Assembly: GCA_029287555.1 (NCBI GenBank)
Contig: JARFQX010000549.1
Span: 1-7,938 of the forward strand
DNA length: 7,938 nucleotides
DNA from: Rubripirellula sp.
GTDB lineage: Bacteria; Planctomycetota; Planctomycetia; Pirellulales; Pirellulaceae
Reading direction: 5' to 3'
Part shown: piece after piece, positions 1 to 6,298 of the stretch
How the letters are laid out: every line of letters starts with the position of its first letter
Numbering within the stretch: the stretch's first letter is position 1
Program-made: the position numbers and the translations under genes
Notes under the pieces: generated by a model
What the model was told of the DNA's origin: nothing
Database searches by the model: none
What the model saw: the letters and a program-made list of their open reading frames with translations, nothing else

Positions 1-1966
1 GTCCGCTGGTCACCGCAATCTCGCCGTTGTCAGGCCAGATCTGAACATCATGTCCCGAGGCGTTGATTTTCTTGCCGGTAATGAGACTTGTCAGTTCACC
101 GAGATTATCTCCGCTCGCTAAGTGGAGCGAATGATCGAGTCCGTAGGTGAACCCGTTGATCCGATGTTGCGGGTTGGCCAGCACAAAGCCGGTGTAGATT
201 TTTTCGACCTGGTCGGCGCGTCCGTCCCCGTCATTGTCTCGTGCCATCAAGATATCGGGCGCCGCCGAAATCAGAACGCCGTCTTTCCACGGCATCACAC
301 CGGTGGGATAGGAAAGCCCGCCAAGGAACTCGACCGCTTGATCGAAACGACCATCGCCGTCCGGATCTGTCAGCATCTTGATTCGGCCGCCACCCTCCTT
401 CTCGGGATAGCCACCCATTTCGACGACCCACAATCTGCCCAACGCATCAAAGCAGAGATTGATGGGATCTTGGATCAGTGGTTCGGAGGCAACCAGTTCG
501 AGCGAAAAACCGTCGGTGACCTCGATCGTGTTGGAAGCTTTGTCGGAGGGGACCGGTTTGGAGCGACCGCGTGATTCGAGCATTTGCAGAATTCGCGAGA
601 CGAATAGCTCTTCGCTGCCACTTGCCCAAGGACCGGGCAGTCCGTAGTAGACGCCGCTGCGATCGTATTCATAGCCACCCTCGGCAATCATCCGTTCGCT
701 GGCGACGTAGCCCATCACGTCGTTGGCATAGGCGGTGACCCACAAATCGGGATCTTGCAATTGATTCTTCAGCCGCAAAGCGTAGTCAACAACGACTTCA
801 CCTCCGAGAAAGATCATCGTCAATTGGTCGCCGAACTGCCATGATTGGATTGGGACCGGATAGGTGGCCGGAAGTCGTCCGTGCTCTTCCAGGACGGACA
901 ACAGTTGTTCGGCGTGCCGGCGCGTTTGCGGGTTTCGATCGGAAGTTCGCTGCTGCAACTCTTCTCGCGTGGGCAGGTCAAAGCTCAGAGCGGCATAGTC
1001 AAACCGTGGTTCGATCGCGGCGTTGATCGGCTTCATTTCTGCCTGCACAAGACTTGCCACTTCCGCCGACAGGACTCGTCCGTGAATCTTCGCGGCGTCG
1101 AGTGATCCGCGCGGATTCGGGTTGGCATCAGCGCCGCAGCCGATTGTGCAGAGTGCAACCGAGTCCGGATACTTCGATTCCAGATTCGCCGATGCATAGC
1201 CTGCCCAATCACCGTTGATGCCGTAGTGCTCGCCACCTAGTGTCGTGCAGTGGCACGCGTAGTTGTAAACGATGCCGCGCACGTTGCCGTCGCCGTCGGC
1301 GATCCTCAGCACCGGCACGGTGTGATCGACCGGTCCGTCCGGCTGCACACCGAATCCGGACCAACGCCCGTCGGTCAAGACCCGTCGGTTCGCCGCGAAC
1401 TCCGCTTTCCCGATGGCGTACGATAGTGACGCAGGTTTCAAATCTTGGATGGCCAAGTCAACGGACCGTAGGATTCCGTCGCCGAGTTGCGACTTGTATC
1501 GTTCCCCGGCAGCCACTTCTTGTTCCGTCAGCGGCGTTGCAAAAATGTTTGACAGTTCGCTGACAAGGTCGGGCCCACAGTGCGTGTGCGTTGAGCAAAA
1601 CACGATCCGCTCCCGTGACACGCCATGCTTTTCCGCGATCGACTTGGCCAGTCGTCGCGACAACGATCCCGGCAACCCAATGTTGTCAACCGAAATCAAC
1701 AGCGCCACGGAATCACTCTCCGCGTGGTGGAGTGCCGCGCATCGAGCGAACAGTGGCATGTCGATCCCTTCGTTCGCGTGGTCACGACTGCCGTAGCCCG
1801 CCATCCGCACCGGTTCGGCCGGTGTCACGTCGACGCGAGAGAGCCCGGCACGCCAGGTCGCTTCGTCGGCCCCGGCCGTCGCCGCCAGAGCCAGCGGAAA
1901 AGCGACCAACCGGGTCAAAAACAACAGAAATCCAAACTTCAGTTTTCGCGTCATGATCGTCTGCAT
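1..1966 (-). CDS. Secreted ceramidase-like / PVC membrane-bound dehydrogenase (TIGR02604-type) fusion protein, 3' end outside window
   Basis: An open frame starts at 1966 and has no stop before the left edge, giving 655 complete codons. An in-frame TGA lies about eight codons upstream, so the start is ATG 1966 or ATG 1954; neither has a clear ribosome binding site. Residues 5-34 form a signal peptide (basic start, hydrophobic core, Ala-rich end). Residues about 36-465 resemble neutral/alkaline ceramidases (PF04734): a THTHCGP motif (H127, H129), YACHC (H239), GDWAGYAS (252-259), GGE (E390) and GYVAS (Y420). These fit the known zinc ligands His, His, Glu and Tyr. The nucleophile motif GDVSPN reads ADANPN here, with Asn282 in place of Ser. 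From residue 480 the chain matches the TIGR02604 dehydrogenase N-terminus: LVASEPLIQDP, GRLWVVEMGGYP, two Asp-rich DGDGR turns (537-540, 580-583) and LSYPTGV. The rest, often HEAT repeats and a haem domain in this family, would lie beyond the edge. It was probably exported. The substrate is unknown, and ceramide is doubtful. Confidence 0.85.
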   Translation of the reverse strand, partial: MQTIMTRKLKFGFLLFLTRLVAFPLALAATAGADEATWRAGLSRVDVTPAEPVRMAGYGSRDHANEGIDMPLFARCAALHHAESDSVALLISVDNIGLPGSLSRRLAKSIAEKHGVSRERIVFCSTHTHCGPDLVSELSNIFATPLTEQEVAAGERYKSQLGDGILRSVDLAIQDLKPASLSYAIGKAEFAANRRVLTDGRWSGFGVQPDGPVDHTVPVLRIADGDGNVRGIVYNYACHCTTLGGEHYGINGDWAGYASANLESKYPDSVALCTIGCGADANPNPRGSLDAAKIHGRVLSAEVASLVQAEMKPINAAIEPRFDYAALSFDLPTREELQQRTSDRNPQTRRHAEQLLSVLEEHGRLPATYPVPIQSWQFGDQLTMIFLGGEVVVDYALRLKNQLQDPDLWVTAYANDVMGYVASERMIAEGGYEYDRSGVYYGLPGPWASGSEELFVSRILQMLESRGRSKPVPSDKASNTIEVTDGFSLELVASEPLIQDPINLCFDALGRLWVVEMGGYPEKEGGGRIKMLTDPDGDGRFDQAVEFLGGLSYPTGVMPWKDGVLISAAPDILMARDNDGDGRADQVEKIYTGFVLANPQHRINGFTYGLDHSLHLASGDNLGELTSLITGKKINASGHDVQIWPDNGEIAVTSG

Positions 1967-2080
1967 TCCAAGGAAACGAGAATAGAATCATGTTATCCGA
2001 GATTGGTCCCGCGAGTTGGCTCGGCGTGCGTTACCGCTGGCTTTCCGCGGGTACAATGGGCAGGCCACCGTGCGGTTTGG

Positions 2081-2145
2081 GACTGCAGAACCTCGGTTCC
2101 CGACCGGTGTTTCCGTAGGGCTGCTGCGAAGCGTTTGCTGCAGTC
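2081..2145. repeat. 8-bp perfect inverted repeat, arms 2081-2088 and 2138-2145
   Basis: GACTGCAG at 2081-2088 is answered by its exact reverse complement CTGCAGTC at 2138-2145, with 49 bases between. Each arm contains the 6-base palindrome CTGCAG. The pairing does not extend on either side. A short 4-bp stem (CGGT/ACCG with a 5-base loop) lies inside, near 2094-2106. The element sits 62 bases before the GTG start of the downstream gene, where an operator or a leader structure would be plausible. An 8-bp match at this distance can also occur by chance. Confidence 0.3.
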
Positions 2146-2194
2146 AAAGGGCACACAGTTAAACCGGCATTTTTCTCGCGACAACGTATTCCCC

Positions 2195-2198
2195 GGAG
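2195..2198 (+). promoter_or_regulatory. Ribosome binding site GGAG that fixes the GTG start at 2207
   Basis: GGAG lies eight bases before GTG 2207. No ATG occurs in this frame between 1625 and 2207, and the sequence before 2207 does not look like protein. The codons right after 2207 encode a good signal peptide. Together these select GTG as the start. Confidence 0.65.
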
Positions 2199-2206
2199 CA
2201 CCACAA

Positions 2207-2926
2207 GTGAGATTTCCCTTTCTCGCCCTGTCATTCCTCTTGATTACTGGCCTAGCGGTTTCGGCTTCCGGATCGGACCGCATCGTTGTCGAAGCCGAGA
2301 TTTTCACCAGGCAGTCGAAAGACGAGACCAGACGCTGGTACGTGCTTGAGCAAGATGGCGAGGTGCCCGATCTCGCGGGAGCCGGCGAGGCAACGAAGTG
2401 GGTGGGGCCCAAGCAGTCCGCAGCGGCGAGTGCCAGCGGTCGGACGTTCTTGAAACTGCTGCCCGATACCCGGCAAACGCACGGCGATAAGTTGATTCGG
2501 GGTGAGAACTTTTCGCCTGAGCCGGGAAAGATCGCAATCCTCGACTACCCCGTCGATTTTCCCAAGCCAGGCCGCTATTACGTCTGGGTCCGTGCCTACT
2601 CGTCAGGAACCGAGGATAACGGTTTGCACGTGGGAATTGATGGCGGTTGGCCCGAGAGTGGTCAGCGGATGCAGTGGTGTGAGGGCAAGCATGCTTGGAC
2701 ATGGCAGTGCGCGCAGCGGACGGCGAAGAAGCATTGCGGCGAACCGATGCAGATCTTTCTGGATGTGAAGATTCCAGGAAAGCACGTGGTCAGCTTTTCA
2801 ATGCGCGAAGATGGTTTCGCGTTTGATCAATTCCTCTTGACCACCGACCGCGGCTATCGCCCCCAGGGTGAAGAGCGTTCCGTGCAACTGCCTGACCCGC
2901 CAGGCAAGGCAGGCACGGACCAGTGA
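2207..2926 (+). CDS. Small secreted carbohydrate-binding-like protein (GH115 C-terminal / galactose-binding-like fold)
   Basis: 239 residues from a GTG start supported by GGAG at 2195. Residues 1-22 are a signal peptide (MRFPFLALSF, then a hydrophobic core ending in SASG). The mature part opens with the VEAEIF motif (28-33) common in galactose-binding-like sugar-binding modules. It continues with GRYYVWVRAYS (122-132), DNGLHVGIDG (137-146), an aromatic stretch around W157, W164 and W166, and FSMREDGFAFDQFLLT (197-212). This last motif is typical of the module found at the C-terminus of GH115 enzymes and in many free-standing planctomycete proteins. Three cysteines (C158, C168, C177) cluster beside the aromatic patch. 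No catalytic domain is present, so a binding role outside the cytoplasm is inferred. It is read away from the ceramidase-like fusion and towards the dehydrogenase operon. The ligand cannot be told. Confidence 0.82.
   Translation: MRFPFLALSFLLITGLAVSASGSDRIVVEAEIFTRQSKDETRRWYVLEQDGEVPDLAGAGEATKWVGPKQSAAASASGRTFLKLLPDTRQTHGDKLIRGENFSPEPGKIAILDYPVDFPKPGRYYVWVRAYSSGTEDNGLHVGIDGGWPESGQRMQWCEGKHAWTWQCAQRTAKKHCGEPMQIFLDVKIPGKHVVSFSMREDGFAFDQFLLTTDRGYRPQGEERSVQLPDPPGKAGTDQ
2879..2919. terminator. Strong hairpin at a convergent gene end, possible bidirectional 3' structure
   Basis: TCCGTGC (2879-2885) pairs with GCACGGA (2913-2919). After a two-base AA bulge, CTGCCT (2888-2893) pairs with AGGCAG (2907-2912). 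That makes 13 base pairs, mostly G-C, around a 13-base loop. An alternative inner stem pairs 2889-2894 with 2901-2906. It covers the last codons of the plus gene and lies just past the stop of the minus gene at 2946, so it would fold in both transcripts. There is no T-run on either side, so it is not a classical intrinsic terminator. It may stabilise 3' ends or block read-through. Confidence 0.35.
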
Positions 2927-2945
2927 TGGTGGGAGTGATCGGCGA

Positions 2946-4565
2946 CTATCGTTCGATCCGCAGCAGGCTTCCGGTGTCGCCTTCGAATTTGTCGTCGATC
3001 ACCCAGGCGTTTCGCAGCAAAACGTAAAGCGAACCATCGCGGGTGAAACGCAAATCGACCGGTCGCCGTAATCCCGCGGCAAACTCATCCGCCCTCTTCA
3101 TCTCGTTCGGGTCGAGTGCCTTGATCCAACCATGAACGAAGTCGGCAAAGAAATAGCGACCCCCGAACGGGCCGCCCAGACTCCTCGGAGCAAAGTCTCC
3201 TCCGGAGATCGAGGCTTGGGGATAGGCATGCACCGGACCGACGAAACCTTTGCGGTCGGTGAAGCCGTGATCGAGTCTTGGCCAGCCATAGTTGGCACCC
3301 TCCACGCCTGGATTGATTTCTTCGAACTTTCCACCGACGTCATTGATCAGCATTGATCCTTCGACGCCGAAGGCGAAGGTGAATGGATTGCGGCAACCGA
3401 TTGCCCAGATCGCCTGGTACTTGCCTTGGGTTTGGTCGAGGAAAGGATTGTCGGACGGGATCGACCCGTCTTCTTCAATGCGGAGGATCTTTCCCTGAAA
3501 CGTGTCCAACTTTTGGGCGGGCGACTTCGCGGTCTGCTCGCCGATTCCAATGTATAGTTTGCCATCGGGGCCAAAGTGGATCGCGCCGCCTTGATGGCCG
3601 GCCGGAACATTTCCACCGAGTTTGGTTTGATCGTCACCGCGTAACAGAATTTCTTCGCTTCCGGCAACCACGGTGTCGCCTTCCACGCGAAATCGGCTGA
3701 CACGGTGATGCGGATAGGGATCGGCCGAGACGTAGCAGACATAGACGTAGGGAACGAGCGGAAATCGCGGGTGCACGGTCACCCCGATGAGTCCGCGCTC
3801 CCAATTGGAGTCGACATCGATTTCGAGCATCGGCTCGGGCAATAATTCGTCGTCCTTGATCACCCGCAGTCTTCCCGTTTGTTCGCAAACCAGCACGCGT
3901 CCGTCATCAAGGGTTTCGAGCGCGGTCGCTCCCGTGAGGCGCGTGGCGACGGTGGTGATCCGATAGCCGTCGGGAATGGAAATCGGGCCGCGAGTGCCTG
4001 AGCCGGGCTTGTCTTTGATGCCGCTCCGCAACGTCTCCAGATAGGCAACCAGATCACAAAACTCATCGCTCGACAGCGACGCGGCCAGACCGTCGGGCAT
4101 CAGCGAAACCGGACTCGCCTTGATGGCCTCGATCTCGTTGCGGCTGACCGTCATGCGATCGGCGTTGGCGTCTTCGATCACCAACGACTGATCGTCCTCT
4201 TCTTTGATGATCCCCGCGAGCAACTTTCCCGATGTGGTCAGGATGGTGCTTGAGCGATAGCCTTCGACAATCTGCTGCGACGGATGCAGCAACGACTCGA
4301 TCAAGTGGGGACGATCAAACTTTCCGCCGATCCGCGATAGATCGGGTCCCACCTTACCTCCCTTGCCGTTGACCTGATGGCAGATCGCGCAACGCGTCCG
4401 CTTTTCATCCAGGAACAACACCCTGCCCTTCTTTGCATTGCCCGCCTGGGTCATCGCTGCCTGCTCGAACCGCTGGCGCGTCTCCGGAGTGACTTCGTGC
4501 GAAGGCTCGGCTGCCGTCAAGTCGAAGCACAGCAGAAGCACTGGCAAGCAGGAAAAGAAACGCAT
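2946..4565 (-). CDS. Secreted cytochrome c - glucose/sorbosone dehydrogenase fusion (PQQ-type sugar dehydrogenase)
   Basis: 539 residues from ATG 4565. Residues 1-19 form a signal peptide (MRFFSC, then a Leu-rich core ending in TAA). Residues about 40-182 are a PVC-type haem-binding domain (TIGR02603 style): CAICH at 59-63 binds haem, and SLMPDGL (M156) fits the usual Met ligand. Between them lies the beta-rich segment usual for this family (HPSQQIVEGYRS onward). Residues about 196-539 match glucose/sorbosone dehydrogenases (PF07995), six-bladed beta-propellers using PQQ: GLIGVTVHPRF (258-268), AGHQGGAIHFGPDGKLYIG (322-340) with H324 at the catalytic-base position, and CRNP (391-394) with R392 at the PQQ-contact position. 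It probably oxidises a sugar or polyol outside the cytoplasm and passes electrons to its own haem. It is the last gene of the operon. Another ATG at 4580 would add five residues. The substrate is unknown, and the cofactor is inferred from the family. Confidence 0.85.
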   Translation of the reverse strand: MRFFSCLPVLLLCFDLTAAEPSHEVTPETRQRFEQAAMTQAGNAKKGRVLFLDEKRTRCAICHQVNGKGGKVGPDLSRIGGKFDRPHLIESLLHPSQQIVEGYRSSTILTTSGKLLAGIIKEEDDQSLVIEDANADRMTVSRNEIEAIKASPVSLMPDGLAASLSSDEFCDLVAYLETLRSGIKDKPGSGTRGPISIPDGYRITTVATRLTGATALETLDDGRVLVCEQTGRLRVIKDDELLPEPMLEIDVDSNWERGLIGVTVHPRFPLVPYVYVCYVSADPYPHHRVSRFRVEGDTVVAGSEEILLRGDDQTKLGGNVPAGHQGGAIHFGPDGKLYIGIGEQTAKSPAQKLDTFQGKILRIEEDGSIPSDNPFLDQTQGKYQAIWAIGCRNPFTFAFGVEGSMLINDVGGKFEEINPGVEGANYGWPRLDHGFTDRKGFVGPVHAYPQASISGGDFAPRSLGGPFGGRYFFADFVHGWIKALDPNEMKRADEFAAGLRRPVDLRFTRDGSLYVLLRNAWVIDDKFEGDTGSLLRIER

Positions 4566-4574
4566 GATGCGTGG

Positions 4575-4578
4575 CCTC
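4575..4578 (-). promoter_or_regulatory. GAGG ribosome binding site favouring the start at 4565 over 4580
   Basis: Two in-frame ATGs compete. The one at 4580 overlaps the TAA stop of the preceding gene by one base (TAATG) and has no purine-rich site before it. GAGG at 4578-4575 lies nine bases before ATG 4565, and starting there puts the signal peptide at the very N-terminus. Coupled re-initiation at 4580 cannot be excluded. Confidence 0.5.
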
Positions 4579-4579
4579 A

Positions 4580-5323
4580 TTACAGTTTGCGAACGCGCAG
4601 ATTCTTGACTTTGATTTGCATTGGCGGACCCGAGTGTAATTGAAACGCGAAGATCCCGGAGGCCTTCCGGTTCTTTTCGTCTTCGTCCCATGCGATCGCC
4701 ATCACGCGACCGTTGATGATGTGGGTGAACTGAAACCCTTGGGCGATGATGACGTAGTCGTTCCATCCGTCCCGGCGAATCACCTGTTCCAGTTCGGCAG
4801 GATCCCCCAACGAGCCGACCTTTTCAATGACGGGCTTCTTTTTGCCTGCGGGGGCCGTGCGAACGATGACCGCCTCGCCACGCCCGCCCATGAACATGCG
4901 GCCGTTCTCTTCGAAGAACATGCCAGAGAACTTGTCGAGCGTTCCGTCCTCATGCCATCGAGCTTCAAAGTCAGCCTGATAGCCACGGACCACGAAGTCG
5001 TCTTGTTCGCTGCTGCGATACTGGATCCCCGAGTTGAAGCCGGTGACTTGGTAGGAGAACCGCAGTTCAAAGTCGCTGTACTCGTCGCCGCGACGTATGA
5101 GGAAAGTATTGTGTTCCGCCTGATTGTCTTCGGTGGTCTGACCCACGATTACGCCATCCTCGACGCGCCAAAACCGCTTGTCCCCTTCCCAACCCGATAG
5201 ATCGCTGCCGTTGAAGAGCGAGAAAAATCCGGGTTCCGGATCGTCGGCGCGAACGACCGGGGCCATCAACGAGACAACGAGCAACGAGACAACGAGTAAT
5301 CCGAAAGCAACGATGCGATGCAT
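4580..5323 (-). CDS. Secreted DUF1080 protein (3-keto-disaccharide hydrolase family, PF06439)
   Basis: 247 residues. Residues 1-26 form a signal peptide with a repeated hydrophobic core (LVVSL twice, 10-19), probably cut after VRA. The mature part is a single DUF1080 jelly-roll domain: FSLFNGSDLSGW (34-45), FWRVEDGVIVGQT (51-63), NSGIQYRS (97-104), YQADFEARW (115-123), DGWNDYVIIAQG (185-196), HIINGRVMA (201-209), and the closing segment GIFAFQLHSGPPMQIKVKNLRVR. The length is normal for a one-domain member. The family is named for hydrolysis of 3-keto-disaccharides and is greatly expanded in Planctomycetes; most members have no tested activity. The start is supported by AGGTGGGA at 5333-5326, which overlaps the stop of the preceding hydrolase gene 8 bases upstream. 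The stop overlaps a start of the dehydrogenase gene. It may act on keto-sugar glycosides outside the cytoplasm, possibly with that dehydrogenase; this pairing is inference. Confidence 0.88.
   Translation of the reverse strand: MHRIVAFGLLVVSLLVVSLMAPVVRADDPEPGFFSLFNGSDLSGWEGDKRFWRVEDGVIVGQTTEDNQAEHNTFLIRRGDEYSDFELRFSYQVTGFNSGIQYRSSEQDDFVVRGYQADFEARWHEDGTLDKFSGMFFEENGRMFMGGRGEAVIVRTAPAGKKKPVIEKVGSLGDPAELEQVIRRDGWNDYVIIAQGFQFTHIINGRVMAIAWDEDEKNRKASGIFAFQLHSGPPMQIKVKNLRVRKL
5267..5296. repeat. Perfect 15-bp tandem duplication inside the DUF1080 signal peptide
   Basis: CAACGAGACAACGAG occurs twice head to tail, at 5267-5281 and 5282-5296, with no mismatch. On the minus strand it encodes LVVSL twice (residues 10-19). 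The duplication keeps the frame and lengthens the hydrophobic core by five residues. Identity in every base, including third positions, suggests a recent slippage event or a hot spot for length change. Confidence 0.85.
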
Positions 5324-5325
5324 GT

Positions 5326-5333
5326 TCCCACCT
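5326..5333 (-). promoter_or_regulatory. Ribosome binding site of the DUF1080 gene overlapping the upstream stop codon
   Basis: AGGTGGGA (5333-5326) precedes ATG 5323 and shares bases with the TAG stop (5334-5332) of the hydrolase gene. This arrangement fits translational coupling within an operon. Confidence 0.5.
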
Positions 5334-6264
5334 ATGGCCTGAGTAGATGATGATCCAGAATCTTGGCGACGTCATGCGTGGCCGCAATCCCATCGTCGAA
5401 GGCGGCGGCGAATTGAATGAATCCGTGCAGGTTGCCGTCGTACCGCCGAGTGGTCGTCGGCACGCCGGCTTCGTTTAGTTTTTTCGCGTACGCCTCACCT
5501 TCGTCGCGCAGCACATCATACTCGGCCGTGATGATGTGCGCTCGAGGCAGTCCGGCGAGCGACGCTCCGCGGATCGGGGCAGCGAGAGGGACCGGTTCCT
5601 GGTCACCCAGGTACTGCCGCCAAAACCACTCCATGTTTCCAAGTGAAAGTCCGTGGTTCTCGCCGAATCGACGGTACGTTTCGGTTTCAAAATTCGGTTC
5701 GATCACGGGATAGACCAGGACTTGCAGATCGATCTGCGGTCCACCTTCGTCTTTCGCCTTGATTGCGACGGCGGCCGCCAGATTTCCACCCGCACTGTCG
5801 CCCGCGACGGCGAGGCGTCCGGCTCGGACACCGATTTCGTCGGCATGCAGGCCGACATACCGAGTTGCGTCGTAACACTGCTGAAGTGCCGTGGGGAAGC
5901 GTGCTTCGGGCGAGAGCGAGTAGTCGACCGCAATGATCGTGCAGGCCGATTCCTTGGCCAGCCTTCGACACAGAGGATCATGGGTATCGAGATTGCCAAG
6001 CACCCAGCCGCCGCCGTGAAAATAGAGCACCGCCGGTTGCCGGTCTGCAGCCCGATCGCCTGTGGTGTCGCTGAAGATTCGTACGTTGATGTCGCCCGGC
6101 AACGATCGGTTCTCGACGCGAGCGAGCGACGGACCCTCGCCAAAAAGATCGGTCAGGCTGCTGAATGCTTCTCGCCCTTGCGTGGGCGTTAAGGATTCCC
6201 AGGGAGGAGGGTTCTCGCGGGCGAGGGCGTCAAGGAATGCTTGCGCTTGATCGGTCAGGGGCAT
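5332..6264 (-). CDS. Alpha/beta hydrolase, hormone-sensitive-lipase family (esterase/lipase)
   Basis: 310 residues, the usual length for the bacterial HSL family (alpha/beta hydrolase fold 3, PF07859). Visible motifs are HGGGW (83-87), which forms the oxyanion hole, and AVDYSLSPEARFP (112-124). The nucleophile elbow is GDSAGG (155-160) with S157. AEYDVLRDEG (247-256) supplies the acid D250, and NLHGF (278-282) supplies H280. The catalytic triad is therefore complete. There is no signal peptide or membrane segment, so it should be cytoplasmic, unlike the two genes after it. It probably hydrolyses short-chain acyl esters. A role in removing acyl groups from sugars is inference from the neighbours only. 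It follows the upstream gene by 34 bases and precedes the DUF1080 gene by 8. The start has only a weak purine site (GAGA about eight bases before), but the N-terminal helix MPLTDQAQAFLDAL is typical of the family. Confidence 0.9.
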   Translation of the reverse strand: MPLTDQAQAFLDALARENPPPWESLTPTQGREAFSSLTDLFGEGPSLARVENRSLPGDINVRIFSDTTGDRAADRQPAVLYFHGGGWVLGNLDTHDPLCRRLAKESACTIIAVDYSLSPEARFPTALQQCYDATRYVGLHADEIGVRAGRLAVAGDSAGGNLAAAVAIKAKDEGGPQIDLQVLVYPVIEPNFETETYRRFGENHGLSLGNMEWFWRQYLGDQEPVPLAAPIRGASLAGLPRAHIITAEYDVLRDEGEAYAKKLNEAGVPTTTRRYDGNLHGFIQFAAAFDDGIAATHDVAKILDHHLLRP

Positions 6265-6298
6265 GATGCGAATCTCGAAAGAAGGAAAGAGGTGTGTG

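Larger units (their letters stand above)
1967..2206. promoter_or_regulatory. Divergent intergenic region between the ceramidase-like fusion gene and the carbohydrate-binding-like gene
   Basis: These 240 bases separate two divergently read genes and must hold promoters for both unless other starts exist. On the plus strand TACAAT at 2052-2057 is one base from the -10 consensus, but no good -35 element lies upstream and the spacing to the GTG start would be about 150 bases. On the minus strand nothing better than weak AT-rich stretches near 1975-2000 is visible. The plus-strand gene would have a long leader containing the inverted repeat at 2081-2145. No conserved small gene was seen. Confidence 0.4.

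Noticed and set aside
122..574. 150-codon open frame on the plus strand
   Set aside because: It is antisense to the dehydrogenase part of the fusion gene, which shows continuous TIGR02604-type motifs on the minus strand.
2052..2057. TACAAT as a firm promoter for the carbohydrate-binding-like gene
   Set aside because: No convincing -35 element lies at the right spacing, and it is about 150 bases from the start codon. It is kept only as a weak remark in the intergenic entry.
1625..2206. Upstream extension of the plus-strand frame that ends at 2926
   Set aside because: The extension lies mostly antisense to the ceramidase-like gene, is rich in Arg/Gln/Pro without pattern, and contains no ATG after 1625. 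The signal peptide and GGAG site place the start at GTG 2207.
2879..2919. Classical Rho-independent terminator
   Set aside because: The stem is strong, but neither side has a T-run, so it is reported only as a possible 3'-end structure.
4566..4766. Upstream extension of the cytochrome-dehydrogenase frame to 4766
   Set aside because: It overlaps the 3' end of the DUF1080 gene in another frame, has a low-complexity Arg/His/Ser composition, and would bury the signal peptide. The stop/start overlap and GAGG site fit 4580 or 4565.
4640..5200. 186-codon open frame on the plus strand
   Set aside because: It is the antisense shadow of the DUF1080 gene. It has no ribosome binding site or recognisable motif, and the minus-strand product is a clear family member.
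5653..6192. 179-codon open frame on the plus strand
   Set aside because: It is antisense to the alpha/beta hydrolase, whose motifs and complete triad show that the minus strand is coding.
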